Shown piece after piece: positions 31,718 through 40,780 of a stretch of 55,260 nt of DNA. The stretch comes from Bdellovibrionaceae bacterium UBA2339. Lineage in GTDB: Bacteria; Bdellovibrionota; Bdellovibrionia; Bdellovibrionales; JAMPXM01. Both the position numbers and the translations under genes were made by a program. Location of the stretch: positions 1 to 55,260 of the forward strand of contig DDUL01000002.1 of assembly GCA_002344785.1 (NCBI GenBank), in the 5' to 3' direction. Numbering within the stretch: the stretch's first letter is position 1; each line of letters begins with the position of its first letter. The notes under the pieces are model-generated. The model was not told the origin of the DNA. It did not search any database and worked only from the letters and a program-made list of their open reading frames with translations.

Positions 31718-32818
31718 TCAAACATTGAATCGGAAGAACAAAATGTCGCCGTCCTTCACTTCGTAGTCTTTGCCCTCGAGGCGATATTTGCCGGCGTCTT
31801 TGACAGCTTGCTCGGACTTGAGCGCAAACAAGTCGTCGGAGTGATAGGTCTCGGCGCGGATGAAGCCCTTTTCGAAATCCGTGTGGATCACGCCCGCGGC
31901 TTGCGGGGCCTTCATGCCTCGGCGAATCGTCCACGCGCGAACTTCCTTTTCGCCAGCGGTGAAGTAGGTGAATAGATCCAAAAGCTTGTAGGCCTCGCGA
32001 ATCAGGCGATTGAGGCCTGGCTCAGTGGCGTTCATCGACGCCAGAAATTCGGCGCGCTCTTCGGGCGGCAGCTGTGCGATCTCCGCTTCCATCGCTGAGC
32101 AAATCAGAATGGCTTTGTTGCCTTCGCTCGCGGCGAATTTCTCCACGGCACGCGACCACTCGTTGCCGCCAGCGGCGAAATCCGCATCCGAGACGTTGCA
32201 GGCGTACAGCACGGGTTTCATCGACAGCAGATGCAGATCGCGCACAATCAAGCGTTCGGCATCGTCCAGTTCCACAGAGCGGGCGGCTCGGCCTTGCCCG
32301 AGCGCATCCATGACCTTTTTGAAGGCGTCGAACTCGGCCTTCACCTTTTTGTCGGTGCCGGTCTTGGCGACCTTCTCGATTTTTTGCACGCGCTTTTCAA
32401 CGCTATCGAGATCCGCCAGCATCAACTCTGTGTTGATGACGCCGATGTCGCGCAAGGGGTCCACGGAGCCGGAGACGTGCACGATGTTGGGATCATCAAA
32501 GCAGCGCACCACATGCACGATGGCGTCGGTGGAGCGGATGTGACCGAGAAACTGATTGCCGAGGCCCTCGCCCTTCGATGCGCCTGCGACCAGGCCTGCG
32601 ATGTCGACAAATTCCATCGACGTGGGAACCAAGGACTTGGGCTTGATCAGCTCGCTGATTTTTCGGAGTCGTTCATCGGGAACGGGCACGACGCCGACGT
32701 TCGGGTCGATCGTGCAGAAGGGATAGTTCGCGGCTTCGGCCTTGGCCGAGGTCAATGCGTTAAACAGCGTGGATTTACCCACGTTCGGAAGACCTACAAT
32801 TCCAACCTGCAATGCCAT
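31718..32818 (-). CDS. ychF: Ribosome-binding ATPase YchF (Obg family)
   Basis: YchF binds the 50S subunit and hydrolyses ATP rather than GTP, with roles in translation and oxidative stress. The 366-residue product has the P-loop GLPNVGKSTLFNAL, switch regions YPFCTIDPNVG and DIAGLVAGASKGEGLGNQFL, the ATP-specific CNVSD in place of NKxD, and a C-terminal TGS domain ending KDYEVKDGDILFFRFNV. It begins five bases after the pth stop, forming a pth-ychF pair as in many bacteria. No U-run terminator follows; repeats do. Confidence 0.97.
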   Translation of the reverse strand: MALQVGIVGLPNVGKSTLFNALTSAKAEAANYPFCTIDPNVGVVPVPDERLRKISELIKPKSLVPTSMEFVDIAGLVAGASKGEGLGNQFLGHIRSTDAIVHVVRCFDDPNIVHVSGSVDPLRDIGVINTELMLADLDSVEKRVQKIEKVAKTGTDKKVKAEFDAFKKVMDALGQGRAARSVELDDAERLIVRDLHLLSMKPVLYACNVSDADFAAGGNEWSRAVEKFAASEGNKAILICSAMEAEIAQLPPEERAEFLASMNATEPGLNRLIREAYKLLDLFTYFTAGEKEVRAWTIRRGMKAPQAAGVIHTDFEKGFIRAETYHSDDLFALKSEQAVKDAGKYRLEGKDYEVKDGDILFFRFNV

Positions 32819-32823
32819 ATCGA

Positions 32824-33504
32824 TTACCTCTTTTTGTTTTCTTCCGACTTATTGGCCGCTTTATTGGCCGACTCACCAGCCGACTTACCGGCCGATTCGC
32901 CGGCACCGACGTTCACATCACCAAGAGCAATCGGTCCGCGTGTGCACTTGGTGGCCGCTTTCGAAAGTCCGTCGATGGCCCAAGCTTCCATGGCGTCTCC
33001 AGCCAAATCTAAAAACTCGGGCAAGTGCTCGGCCTCGTCGGTGAAGAACGGCGAGAGCACCCAGTTGGCAATATCCCAGCGAGCATCGGGCGGCTTGCCG
33101 ACGCCCAACTTCACGCGCGCATAATCTTGGGTGCCGAGCACTTCGTTGATGCTCTTCAGACCGTTGTGGCCGCCGGGGCCTCGGTTGCGTTGCATCTTCA
33201 AGGCGCCAAATCCCAAGTCCAATTCGTCGTGCAGCACCAACAGCTGATCGAGCGAAATCTTGTAGAAGTCCATGAGCGCGCGAACGCTTTCGCCCGAGTT
33301 GTTCATGAAGGTTTGTGGCTTGGCGAACAAGACTTCATGTCCGTCGATCTTGGCGCGTGTGACCAGGGCTTTGCGTTCTTCTTTCCAAGCGGGACGAGCG
33401 TGACCCGCGGACTCGAAATAGCGATCGAGGGCCATGAAGCCGATGTTGTGCCGGGTGAGCAAGTATCTTGCTCCCGGATTCCCAAGGCCCACGATCAACA
33501 GCAT
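32824..33504 (-). CDS. pth: Peptidyl-tRNA hydrolase with basic low-complexity tail
   Basis: Pth frees tRNA from stalled peptidyl-tRNA. Landmarks are LIVGLGNPGARYLLTRHNIGF with the catalytic His, KPQTFMNNSGESV, VLHDELDLGFG, and RNRGPGGHNGLKSI. The family is about 190 residues; here a tail of some 30 residues (SAGKSAGESANKAANK type) follows, encoded by short imperfect DNA repeats with the word GGCCGACT. The tail is probably dispensable. The gene lies between rplY and ychF on the minus strand. Confidence 0.96.
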   Translation of the reverse strand: MLLIVGLGNPGARYLLTRHNIGFMALDRYFESAGHARPAWKEERKALVTRAKIDGHEVLFAKPQTFMNNSGESVRALMDFYKISLDQLLVLHDELDLGFGALKMQRNRGPGGHNGLKSINEVLGTQDYARVKLGVGKPPDARWDIANWVLSPFFTDEAEHLPEFLDLAGDAMEAWAIDGLSKAATKCTRGPIALGDVNVGAGESAGKSAGESANKAANKSEENKKR

Positions 33505-33634
33505 TCCCAGTCTCCTCCATCAAGCGCTGGTCCGTTCCGCCGAGCCTATGACGTTGCGATTGACGATGCGATAGGCTCTATGAAAAAGGCCGCGTGAAGC
33601 GGCCCTCTTCTCGAATTTCGCTCGTTGAAGCGAA

Positions 33635-34315
33635 TTACTTTTTGTCTTTTCCAGCTTCGGCCGCCGGAGCCGCCGCAGCACCTGCTGCCGGAGCTGCCGC
33701 TGCACCCGCCTCGGGAGTCGCTGCTGCAACTGGAGCCGCCACTTCTTCCTTCGGAACCGCGCAAATCGCGATCGTCAAAGTGCCCGAAGTCATCACGCGA
33801 AGGTTCGCGGGCAACTTCAAGTCGGAAACGTGCAGAGCATCGCCTACGCCGAGGTGAGAAACATCCGCGACGATCTCAGCCGGAATATCGAGCGGACGAC
33901 ACTCGACTTCGATTTCGCGCATGACCCACTCCAAGACGCCGCCCTCGGAAGCGCCAGCGGGCTTGCCCTCGATGCGAAGCTGCACGGTCACGCGCAGTTT
34001 CGAGTCCATGTCGATGGCGTAGAAGTCGATGTGTTGCGGGCGACGATTCACCGGATGAACCTGAATTCCGCGCAGCAGAACGGCCATCTGGTTGAGAGTT
34101 TTGTCGTCCGACTTCAATTGGAAAATCGTCGATTCGAATTTTGCGCTCGAGTAGCGGCGCACGGTGAGCTCATCCGTCATCACGTTGATGGGCTTGGTCT
34201 TGGGACCGTACACCACGCCAGGAACCATTTCCTTGGTGCGAATCGCGCGCGACGGGCCTTTGCCGGTCTCGCGAGCTTGAACTTGAATTTCAGGACGTTG
34301 TCCTTGTGTCGTCAT
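33635..34315 (-). CDS. rplY: 50S ribosomal protein L25/general stress protein Ctc
   Basis: The N-terminal L25 domain (about residues 8-95) binds 5S rRNA, and the C-terminal TL5/Ctc domain follows to about residue 190 (PAEIVADVSHLGVGDALHVSDLKLP). The last 35 residues are an Ala/Pro-rich tail ending in GKDKK, a common addition in this family. The gene order prs-rplY-pth-ychF is widely conserved. The start is ATG 34315, with GAAGGAAGAG upstream. Confidence 0.95.
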   Translation of the reverse strand: MTTQGQRPEIQVQARETGKGPSRAIRTKEMVPGVVYGPKTKPINVMTDELTVRRYSSAKFESTIFQLKSDDKTLNQMAVLLRGIQVHPVNRRPQHIDFYAIDMDSKLRVTVQLRIEGKPAGASEGGVLEWVMREIEVECRPLDIPAEIVADVSHLGVGDALHVSDLKLPANLRVMTSGTLTIAICAVPKEEVAAPVAAATPEAGAAAAPAAGAAAAPAAEAGKDKK

Positions 34316-34459
34316 CTTTCTCTTCCTTCGGGAGCGTTTCCCAGCGCTTTGGTGCGGGAGTCGAACTCGACTCGCTTCGCCTGCGTACGCTTTGTCCGCC
34401 TGGCCCGTGTAGGCTCGAACTCGAATCGCAAATCGAGAGCGAGCGGTTTACTTTACGAT

Positions 34460-35404
34460 TTACTCAAACAACGAACTGACGGACGCGTTGCCGTAAATTC
34501 GCTGTATGGCTTCGGCCACCAAAGGTGCCACCGTCACCACTTCAAACTTGCCCGAGGCCACCGCGGCTTCACTGAGCGGAATGCTATCGGTCACAATCAC
34601 TTTCTCAAGTCGACTTTCCTTGATGCGTCCTACGGCCGGGCCCGACAGCACAGCGTGGGAAGCCACAGCCAAAACACTCTTCGCGCCGTTCTTGTAGAGA
34701 GTTTCCACGCCTTGCGTGAGTGTGCCGGCTGTATCGATCATGTCGTCGACGATGATGGCGGTTTTGCCGCTGACGTCGCCGATCAAGTGCAGAGCTTTGG
34801 CCTCGTTCGGTCCCGAGCGACGCTTGTCGATGATCGCCAAAGAACATTCCAAGCGCTTCGCAAAAGCGCGCGTGCGCTCAACACCACCTGCATCCGGAGA
34901 AACCGCGACAAAGTCTTCGCCTGTGCCGTGCAGTTCACGGAAGGAGCGCGCGAGTGTCGGGATTGCGAAGAGGTGATCCACCGGCACATTGAAAAAGCCC
35001 TGAATCTGAGCCGCGTGCAAATCCACGCAAACCACGCGTGTGGCACCGGCTGCCGTGATCAAATCCGCCACGCACTTTGCGGAGATCGGCGCGCGCGGCG
35101 CCACTTTGCGATCTTGGCGAGCGTAGCCGTAGTAGGGCATGACGGCCGTGATCTGCCGAGCCGAAGCGCGCTTGAGCGCGTCGATCATCATGAAAAGTTC
35201 CATGTAGTTTTCATTCACCGGCGGGCAAGTCGACTGAATCACAAACACCGAGTCACCGCGAACCGACTCGTGAATCTCGACTTGCACTTCGCCATCGGCG
35301 AAACGCTTGATTTCGCAAAAACCGAGCTGCACGCCGGCCGATTGCGCGACCTTTTGTGCAAAGGAAGGATTCGAATTTCCTGCGAAAATCTTAAGTCCTG
35401 GCAT
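34460..35404 (-). CDS. prs: Ribose-phosphate pyrophosphokinase
   Basis: The enzyme makes PRPP from ribose 5-phosphate and ATP for nucleotide, histidine and tryptophan synthesis. The 314-residue product has the usual motifs: FADGEVQVEI, the ATP-binding YYGYARQDRK, VCVDLHAAQIQGFF, the pyrophosphate loop SPDAGGVERTRAFAK, the flexible DKRRSGPNEA, and the PRPP loop IIVDDMIDTAGTL. It is preceded by a 117-base gap likely holding its promoter. Confidence 0.97.
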   Translation of the reverse strand: MPGLKIFAGNSNPSFAQKVAQSAGVQLGFCEIKRFADGEVQVEIHESVRGDSVFVIQSTCPPVNENYMELFMMIDALKRASARQITAVMPYYGYARQDRKVAPRAPISAKCVADLITAAGATRVVCVDLHAAQIQGFFNVPVDHLFAIPTLARSFRELHGTGEDFVAVSPDAGGVERTRAFAKRLECSLAIIDKRRSGPNEAKALHLIGDVSGKTAIIVDDMIDTAGTLTQGVETLYKNGAKSVLAVASHAVLSGPAVGRIKESRLEKVIVTDSIPLSEAAVASGKFEVVTVAPLVAEAIQRIYGNASVSSLFE

Positions 35405-35521
35405 GGGCTCAAAGGTTTAGCCCGGGCGCGTTGCGTTGTCCAGAAAGGACTGGGGAAATGCCCCTTTGCGAGGCCGCTGGCGACATGGCCCGAGCCGACG
35501 ACTTTAGCCTTGCGGAAAAGC

Positions 35522-36139
35522 CTAGAGGGCTTTCAGTAAATGCTCGAGCAGCAGGCGGGCGGCTTGGCCGCGATGCGAGAGCTTGTTTTTGAGCTCAGGC
35601 GTGATCTCGGCCATGGTCTTTTTTCCCGTATTTTCAGGGTGATGCGGGATAAATAGAGCGTCATAGCCAAAGCCATTTTTGCCCATTTCGGTCTTGCCGA
35701 TCTCGCCCTCGCAACGCGCTTCAAAGCGAAGTTCCGCGCCTTGCGGATCAAAGGCGTGCAGGGCGCACACAAATGCGGCATTTCGATTGGCCATGGGTTT
35801 GAGCGCCATCATTTTGATCAGCTTCGATCGGTTTTCCGCATCACTGGCCTTGGGGCCCGCATAACGTGCCGAGTGAATGCCGGGCAGTCCGTTGAGGCCT
35901 TCGACGGCAAGACCCGAATCATCGGCCACAATCCATACGCCCGAGGGCGCGACCGCGCGCAGAGATCGCGCTTTGATGCGCGCATTGTCGGCGAAGCTTG
36001 CGCCATTTTCTTCGGGCGCGAAATAAAATTCCAAGTCTTGAGGAGTTTTGATTTTCCAGCCCGCCTTGGTGAGCGGCTCGAAGATGGATTCGAACTCGGC
36101 CACTTTGCCGCGATTGGTGGAGGCGATCCAAATTTCCAT
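35522..36139 (-). CDS. rdgB: XTP/dITP diphosphatase (Ham1 family)
   Basis: The enzyme hydrolyses non-canonical purine triphosphates to keep them out of DNA and RNA. Motifs are IASTNRGKVAEF at the start, FADNARIKA, ADDSGLAVEGLNGLPGIHSARYAG, GFGYDALF and KNKLSHRGQAA near the end. At 205 residues it has the typical length. It follows rph with eight bases between, the classic rph-rdgB pair. Confidence 0.96.
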   Translation of the reverse strand: MEIWIASTNRGKVAEFESIFEPLTKAGWKIKTPQDLEFYFAPEENGASFADNARIKARSLRAVAPSGVWIVADDSGLAVEGLNGLPGIHSARYAGPKASDAENRSKLIKMMALKPMANRNAAFVCALHAFDPQGAELRFEARCEGEIGKTEMGKNGFGYDALFIPHHPENTGKKTMAEITPELKNKLSHRGQAARLLLEHLLKAL

Positions 36140-36147
36140 AGGCGACC

Positions 36148-36930
36148 TCAGTTGTTGGCCTTGGTGCTGGCGCTATTGCTGGCGGTGAGCGGCAACATGC
36201 CGCCGACATGCTCGGCTTGTTTGCGAAAGAGTTCGCGACAAGCGGCTTGGGCGCGATCCAAAACCACGCTCATCTCATCGCGAGAAAACGGCGTCGCTTC
36301 GGCTGTGCCTTGCACTTCCACAAAGCGGCCGTCGGCCGTCATGACGATGTTCATGTCCGTGCCGATGCGCGCGTCTTCTTCGTAGCAAAGATCGACGAGG
36401 GCTTCGCCCTCATCAAGACCTACGCTGATCGCGCTCACGTACTGCACGAGGGGATGCCGCGCGCGGTCCGCCGGCAAAAGCCCCGCGACTTTGAGCTTTT
36501 CAAGTGCGAACGCGAGAGCGACGAAGCCGCCGGTGATGGCCGCGGTGCGAGTTCCACCATCTGCTTGCAGCACATCGCAGTCGACGGTGATTTGGCGTTC
36601 GCCAAGAGCTTTTAAGTCGACAGCAGCGCGAAGCGAGCGACCAATGAGGCGCGAGATTTCCTGACTGCGTCCGGAGTTGTTGGCTTTCTCGCGTGTGATC
36701 CGCGTGTGTGTCGAGCGCGGCAGCATGCCGTACTCCGCGGTCACCCAGCCGCGCCCACCGCCTTGCAGCCATTTCGGGACTCCGGGCTCAACACTGGCGG
36801 TGCAAAGCACGCGCGTGTCGCCGAACTCGATGAGGGCCGAGCCCTCGGCGTGGCGAGTGAAGTGAGGTGTGATGCGAATGGGGCGAAGTGCTTCGGCCTT
36901 GCGGCCGTCGGGACGTGTGCTGATCGGCAT
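36148..36930 (-). CDS. rph: Ribonuclease PH
   Basis: RNase PH trims the 3' ends of tRNA precursors by phosphorolysis. Landmarks are RPDGRKAEALRPI at the start, GDTRVLCTASVE, the phosphate-binding GRSQEISRLIGRSLRAA, VDCDVLQADGGTRTAAITGGFVAL, and VDLCYEEDARIGTDMNIVMT. The last 15 residues (ASNSASTKANN) are a short non-conserved tail. It is co-directional with rdgB. Confidence 0.97.
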   Translation of the reverse strand: MPISTRPDGRKAEALRPIRITPHFTRHAEGSALIEFGDTRVLCTASVEPGVPKWLQGGGRGWVTAEYGMLPRSTHTRITREKANNSGRSQEISRLIGRSLRAAVDLKALGERQITVDCDVLQADGGTRTAAITGGFVALAFALEKLKVAGLLPADRARHPLVQYVSAISVGLDEGEALVDLCYEEDARIGTDMNIVMTADGRFVEVQGTAEATPFSRDEMSVVLDRAQAACRELFRKQAEHVGGMLPLTASNSASTKANN

Positions 36931-36988
36931 GGACTAAGTCCTACAAACTTGCCGAAGCGAAGTCCAGCGCCGAGACCGCGTTGGGCGC

Positions 36989-37960
36989 TCAGCGCAGGCG
37001 TCGCTGCTGATAGCGAGATAGGCCCTCGGCGATGGATTGCACGAGCGTGTTTTGGTAGGCGTCGGTGGTCAGTTCGTGGCCTTCGATTTTGTGGCTCAGG
37101 AATCCAACTTCGACCAGGACCGAAGGGATGGCCACATAGCTCACCAAATAAAACGGCGCTTGGCGAATCGCTTGCCCGCCTCGCGATCTTTGCTTGACGG
37201 CCGAGCTGTCGCGCCAGGCGCGATGCAGCTCGACGGCGAGTGTGCTGGAACTTTCAACGCGCGCTTGGCGGGTGAGGTCCGAGAGAATGCGCTTGACGTC
37301 GCTGCGCGCGGACTCGGGCACGCGATCCAGGGCCGGCAGCTTGCGAGCTTCGGCTTGGCGAATGCCACTGGCGTCGATGCGCTCGTTCATGCTGCGCAGT
37401 GAGTTCTGCAGCGAGACGGAGACTTCGTGATCGTGCGAATGAGAGTGCGCGTGATCGGAGCCGGCGGTGAAACTGATCTCGCTGTTTTCACGACTGGCAA
37501 GAAACATCGACTCTTCATCCACCGGCAATTGGTTCTGAAAGTAAAACTCTTTTCCCTTCGCGCGCGGGTCCGTTGAAGAGTTGAGATGCAGACTCAGGAG
37601 CAAGTCATGCTCGCCGCTGTTGGCCAGTTGCGCGCGCGATTCCAAACTCAAGTTCACATTGCTTTCGCGAGTGAGAGTGACCTTGAAGCCACGTCCTTCA
37701 AGTTCACTTCGCAGTTTTTGCGCAAGCTTCAGCGTGATCTCGGACTCTTTGGTGTCGCCACGAGTGGCGCCGGCGTCTTGGCCTCCGTGTCCAGGGTCCA
37801 ACAGCACGCGAAGTGGTCGAGCGGTCATGGACTGAGGCGCGGGACTTTGCGCATGAGCCGCGACAGCGAACATGGATGCGATCAACAAAACGCGAGAGCG
37901 CATCAAAGTTCTTACGCTGCGAAGAATGAAGGGACGTCGAAGCCAATCGCGATCAGACAT
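36989..37960 (-). CDS. N-acetylmuramoyl-L-alanine amidase (Amidase_3)
   Basis: A zinc amidase that cuts the amide between MurNAc and the stem peptide, as AmiA/B/C do in cell separation. Zinc and catalytic residues appear in VLLDPGHGGQDAGA (His), ESEITLKLAQ (Glu), LSLHLNSS (His) and SVLVEVGFLSH (Glu). A signal peptide is present: the frame starts at ATG 37960, but ATG 37903 (MRSRVLLIASMFAVAAHA) gives a more normal leader. A helical insert of about 100 residues between the last two motifs, as in autoinhibited AmiB/C, begins with a His-rich HAHSHSHDH stretch. It lies 58 bases upstream of rph. Confidence 0.93.
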   Translation of the reverse strand: MSDRDWLRRPFILRSVRTLMRSRVLLIASMFAVAAHAQSPAPQSMTARPLRVLLDPGHGGQDAGATRGDTKESEITLKLAQKLRSELEGRGFKVTLTRESNVNLSLESRAQLANSGEHDLLLSLHLNSSTDPRAKGKEFYFQNQLPVDEESMFLASRENSEISFTAGSDHAHSHSHDHEVSVSLQNSLRSMNERIDASGIRQAEARKLPALDRVPESARSDVKRILSDLTRQARVESSSTLAVELHRAWRDSSAVKQRSRGGQAIRQAPFYLVSYVAIPSVLVEVGFLSHKIEGHELTTDAYQNTLVQSIAEGLSRYQQRRLR

Positions 37961-38025
37961 AGATTCCAGTTTGCCTTGGCTTCAAGGCAACGACCACGCG
38001 GCCTATGGCTAAAAGTGCGGAGGGC

Positions 38026-38066
38026 AAAAAAAAGCGGCCTGGCTTTGGGGGGGGGTGCCAGACCGC
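38026..38066 (-). terminator. Strong rho-independent terminator
   Basis: On the minus strand GCGGTCTGGC (38066-38057) pairs with GCCAGGCCGC (38043-38034) around a C-rich loop, followed by eight T (38033-38026). It ends transcription of the gene at 38205-38954 before the amidase gene. The loop holds a run of nine identical bases. Confidence 0.9.
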
Positions 38067-38204
38067 TCAAAAGGGGGTTGCGAGCTAGTGGAGCAAGGTC
38101 GAGACCAATCTCGAGTTGCAGTTTGGCCTTGAGGTTTCAAAGGTTTAGCCGCAGCTGAGCTGTCTAGACTTTTGACAGGGGACGACGAACGAGGGCACAG
38201 TCCA

Positions 38205-38954
38205 TCACGAATTGCTCGAAGCCGATCCGTCTTTCCAACGGGGCTCGTGGGAGCGAAAGCTCAGTTCGTGTCGAAGTCGGGGCGTTAGTGTCCATTCGAT
38301 CTGTGAGCTGTGCTGACACTCAAGAATGGAGTTGAGCCATTGGGTGTCGTGATCGATTTGCGTGCTTGGATTGGGCCACGACCACACATCATGCAGACTC
38401 GCCCAAGGAAACGCCTCGAGGCAATCTTGCAGAGCCTGTCGGGCCGATGCGGTCGGACGCAAAAAAGTTTTCGACAACAGCTCGATCTGCCCGAGCAATC
38501 CAAAAAACAGCACAGCTTGAATTCTGTGCGCATGAAGATCATCGCGAAGCGCGTGGGGCTGCGGCGACCACCACGGCAAGATGTCGGCTCGTGAATCGAA
38601 ACTCAAGTCGATGCGACGGCGGAGCGCTTGCGGAAGTCGTCGCCAGCGAAGTTTCCAGATCAGGCGTGCGATCGGATCTGGATCAATGATGCGCAGACCG
38701 CGAAGATGCGGGGCCGGGCCGAAGACTTTTTCGAAATCCAACAAATAAGCCGCGCTCGGGCCGAAAATCGCAAGTCGGCCAGAGGCCTCGCGCATCGGTG
38801 AATTTTCGGCGCTGGAGCGGGTGGGGTCAGAGAAGACATTCGTCAGCCATGTGCTCACGGCATCGCTCACTTGCGCGCGCGTCGCGCTCCACAAATGCCG
38901 ATGTCGCCAAGCGCGCAGGTGGTAGACGAGGCCTCCGGTCGGCGATAAGATCAT
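38205..38954 (-). CDS. Protein of unknown function, possible Rossmann/methyltransferase-like fold
   Basis: This 249-residue protein starts at ATG 38954; the frame is open far upstream but that part is antisense to greB. The stretch GRLAIFGPSAAYLLDFEKVF followed by LRGLRIIDPDPIARLIWK has the glycine loop and acidic strand end of a SAM-binding Rossmann fold. HALRDDLHAHRIQAVLFFGLLGQ may be the next core strand. The family is not recognised, so methyltransferase activity is inference. It is divergent from greB with 27 bases between, and has its own strong terminator. Confidence 0.72.
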   Translation of the reverse strand: MILSPTGGLVYHLRAWRHRHLWSATRAQVSDAVSTWLTNVFSDPTRSSAENSPMREASGRLAIFGPSAAYLLDFEKVFGPAPHLRGLRIIDPDPIARLIWKLRWRRLPQALRRRIDLSFDSRADILPWWSPQPHALRDDLHAHRIQAVLFFGLLGQIELLSKTFLRPTASARQALQDCLEAFPWASLHDVWSWPNPSTQIDHDTQWLNSILECQHSSQIEWTLTPRLRHELSFRSHEPRWKDGSASSNS

Positions 38955-38981
38955 GCCTCTATCCGATAGGAGTTTGCGATC

Positions 38982-39584
38982 ATGAGCAAGGCCTTCGTTC
39001 GCGAGGATGATGATAACAATGCGGGTGACGTTGAGGGTTTGGATGCCGCCGACATGGGTGGCGACGAGGCCGATGACGTCGCCGCCAAGGCCATCGCGCA
39101 AGCTGGCGGCAAAAACTATATCACCCTCAAGGGCCTGGAAAAATTGAAGGCCGAATTGCACGAGCTTTTGCACGTCGAGCGGCCCAAAGTCGTCGATGTT
39201 GTCGCGTGGGCCGCATCGAATGGCGATCGCTCGGAGAATGCCGACTACACCTATGGCAAAAAGCGCTTGCGTGAAATCGATCGGCGAGTTCGCTTTCTGC
39301 AAAAACGCATCGACATGGCCGTGCCGGTGGATCCCGCCACTCAGCGAGGTCAAAAAGTATTGTTCGGCGCGAGCGTGACTGTCGTCGATGAAAGCGGCCG
39401 CGAACGCGAGTACGCAATTGTCGGCGTGGATGAAACGAATGCGGAACGAGGACGAGTGAGTTGGATCTCGCCCATCGGTCGAGCTTTGTTGCAAGCGCAA
39501 GTTGGCGACGTCGTGGTGTTGCGCTCGCCAAAAGGCGACGAAGATTTGGAGATTGTGAAGCTCGAGTACAAGGCGCTCGACTGA
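38982..39584 (+). CDS. greB: Transcription elongation factor GreB
   Basis: Gre factors rescue backtracked RNA polymerase by stimulating transcript cleavage. The 200-residue product carries the GreB-specific coiled-coil tip NGDRSENADYTYGKKRLREIDRRVRFLQKR, with the catalytic acidic pair in the D-x-x-x-E of that loop, and a C-terminal FKBP-like domain (VSWISPIGRALLQAQVGDVVVL). A 40-residue acidic N-terminal extension (DDDNNAGDVEG...) precedes the usual ITLKGLEKLKAEL start, longer than standard GreB. The ribosome site is GGAG. Confidence 0.93.
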   Translation: MSKAFVREDDDNNAGDVEGLDAADMGGDEADDVAAKAIAQAGGKNYITLKGLEKLKAELHELLHVERPKVVDVVAWAASNGDRSENADYTYGKKRLREIDRRVRFLQKRIDMAVPVDPATQRGQKVLFGASVTVVDESGREREYAIVGVDETNAERGRVSWISPIGRALLQAQVGDVVVLRSPKGDEDLEIVKLEYKALD

Positions 39585-39655
39585 GAGGCGGCGCGACTCA
39601 ACTTCAGTCGAGGGCTAGTGTTGGCCGCGCGATGTGGAGTTGATAGCTTAGAGTG

Positions 39656-40720
39656 ATGTCCAAAGTGGCGCCCAACTCATCTGGCTCGAACAACACGTCC
39701 CCATCAGCTCTCGTGAAACGTGAAGTGCGGGTCACATTTTGGGGAGTTCGCGGCTCGTTGCCGACGCCGCAAACTCCAGAAGCCATTCGCGGGCGACTTC
39801 GCGAAGCGCTCACGGGCTTTTCAGAAAGCGGGGCCTCGCACGCCGACGCCTATTTGGAAAGCATGCCGATTGCCGCGGTCGGTGGTTACGGCGGGGACAC
39901 GGCTTGCGTGGAAGTGGAGCGTGTGGGCGGCAATCTTTCTGAGGATCGATTGATCATCGATTGCGGAAGCGCGCTTCGTCGACTGGGCGGCAAAATGATG
40001 GGTGGACCTTGCGGCCGAGGCCAAGGCAAAGTGCACATTCTGCTCACGCACTTTCACTGGGATCATTTGGTCGGCCTGCCGTTCTTTCCTCCCATTTTCA
40101 TTCCCGGCAACGAAGTGAACTTCTATGCCGTGCAGCCGGATCTTTCGCAGAACATTCAAGCCATGTTCCGCAAGCCCTTCTTTCCCGTCGCCTTTGAAGA
40201 ACTGCGTTCAAACGTGAGATTTCATCAGCTCGAGCCGCGCAAGACGTTCAACATCGGCGCATTTGAAATCACGCCTTATCAGCTCGATCACCCGGATCCT
40301 TGCTGGGGATATCGCATTGAGTTTGAAACTCCCAAAGCTCGACGAGCTTATGCTCATGCCGTCGATAGCGAGTGCACGCGAATTTCCGAAATCGACTTGG
40401 GCGAAGACGTGAAGTTGTACAGGAACGCGGACCTCTTGCTGTTCGATGCGCAGTACACTTTGCAAGAGGCCGCTGAACACATGAACTGGGGTCACTCGGC
40501 CGCGCCCATCGGTCTGGATCTGGCACTGCGCGAAGGTGTGAAGTGTATTCGCTTCGCGCATCATGATCCGGGTGCAAGCGACGCGAAGATCGCCGATGCC
40601 GAACGCCAAACGCGAGAGTACATGGAAGCGCTCGGCTCTTTCGCCAAGCAAAATGCGCGAACCCACCCGGAAGTGGATTGGCGATTCGCCCATGATGGCG
40701 ATTCAATTTTGTTAGATTGA
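39656..40720 (+). CDS. Metallo-beta-lactamase-fold hydrolase
   Basis: This 354-residue cytoplasmic protein has the MBL zinc signature LLTHFHWDHLVGLPFF, a preceding GGDTACVEV strand, LDHPDPCWGYRIE, LLLFDAQYT and a late IRFAHHDPGASD. The N-terminal VTFWGVRGSLPTP is typical of the RNase Z/PhnP-like branch with cyclic-nucleotide or phosphodiester substrates. GTG 39653 and ATG 39656 are adjacent starts; neither has a strong ribosome site. A Rho-independent terminator follows. The substrate is unknown. Confidence 0.9.
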   Translation: MSKVAPNSSGSNNTSPSALVKREVRVTFWGVRGSLPTPQTPEAIRGRLREALTGFSESGASHADAYLESMPIAAVGGYGGDTACVEVERVGGNLSEDRLIIDCGSALRRLGGKMMGGPCGRGQGKVHILLTHFHWDHLVGLPFFPPIFIPGNEVNFYAVQPDLSQNIQAMFRKPFFPVAFEELRSNVRFHQLEPRKTFNIGAFEITPYQLDHPDPCWGYRIEFETPKARRAYAHAVDSECTRISEIDLGEDVKLYRNADLLLFDAQYTLQEAAEHMNWGHSAAPIGLDLALREGVKCIRFAHHDPGASDAKIADAERQTREYMEALGSFAKQNARTHPEVDWRFAHDGDSILLD

Positions 40721-40780
40721 TCCCGTGGCCTCGGTGTCTTGAGGTCAATGCCACTGCATTGAAGCTCTTAGGTCGGCGAA

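Noticed and set aside
31089..31766. 225-codon open frame across the 84-bp repeats
   Set aside because: It starts antisense to the small secreted gene, has no ribosome site, and stays open only because the unit length is a multiple of three.
34340..34440. tRNA-like 3' ends (GAGTTCGA...CCA twice on the minus strand) between rplY and prs
   Set aside because: Distances from the T-loop-like words to CCA are 11 and 8 bases instead of 15, and no matching 5' acceptor halves or cloverleaf could be drawn.
33830..35539. Long plus-strand open frame opposite rplY and prs
   Set aside because: It is antisense to two clear housekeeping genes and its product has the Arg/His-rich composition of a shadow frame.
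38955..39500. N-terminal extension of the unknown gene at 38205 through greB
   Set aside because: The region is the antisense of greB, which is certain; ATG 38954 gives a sensible start.
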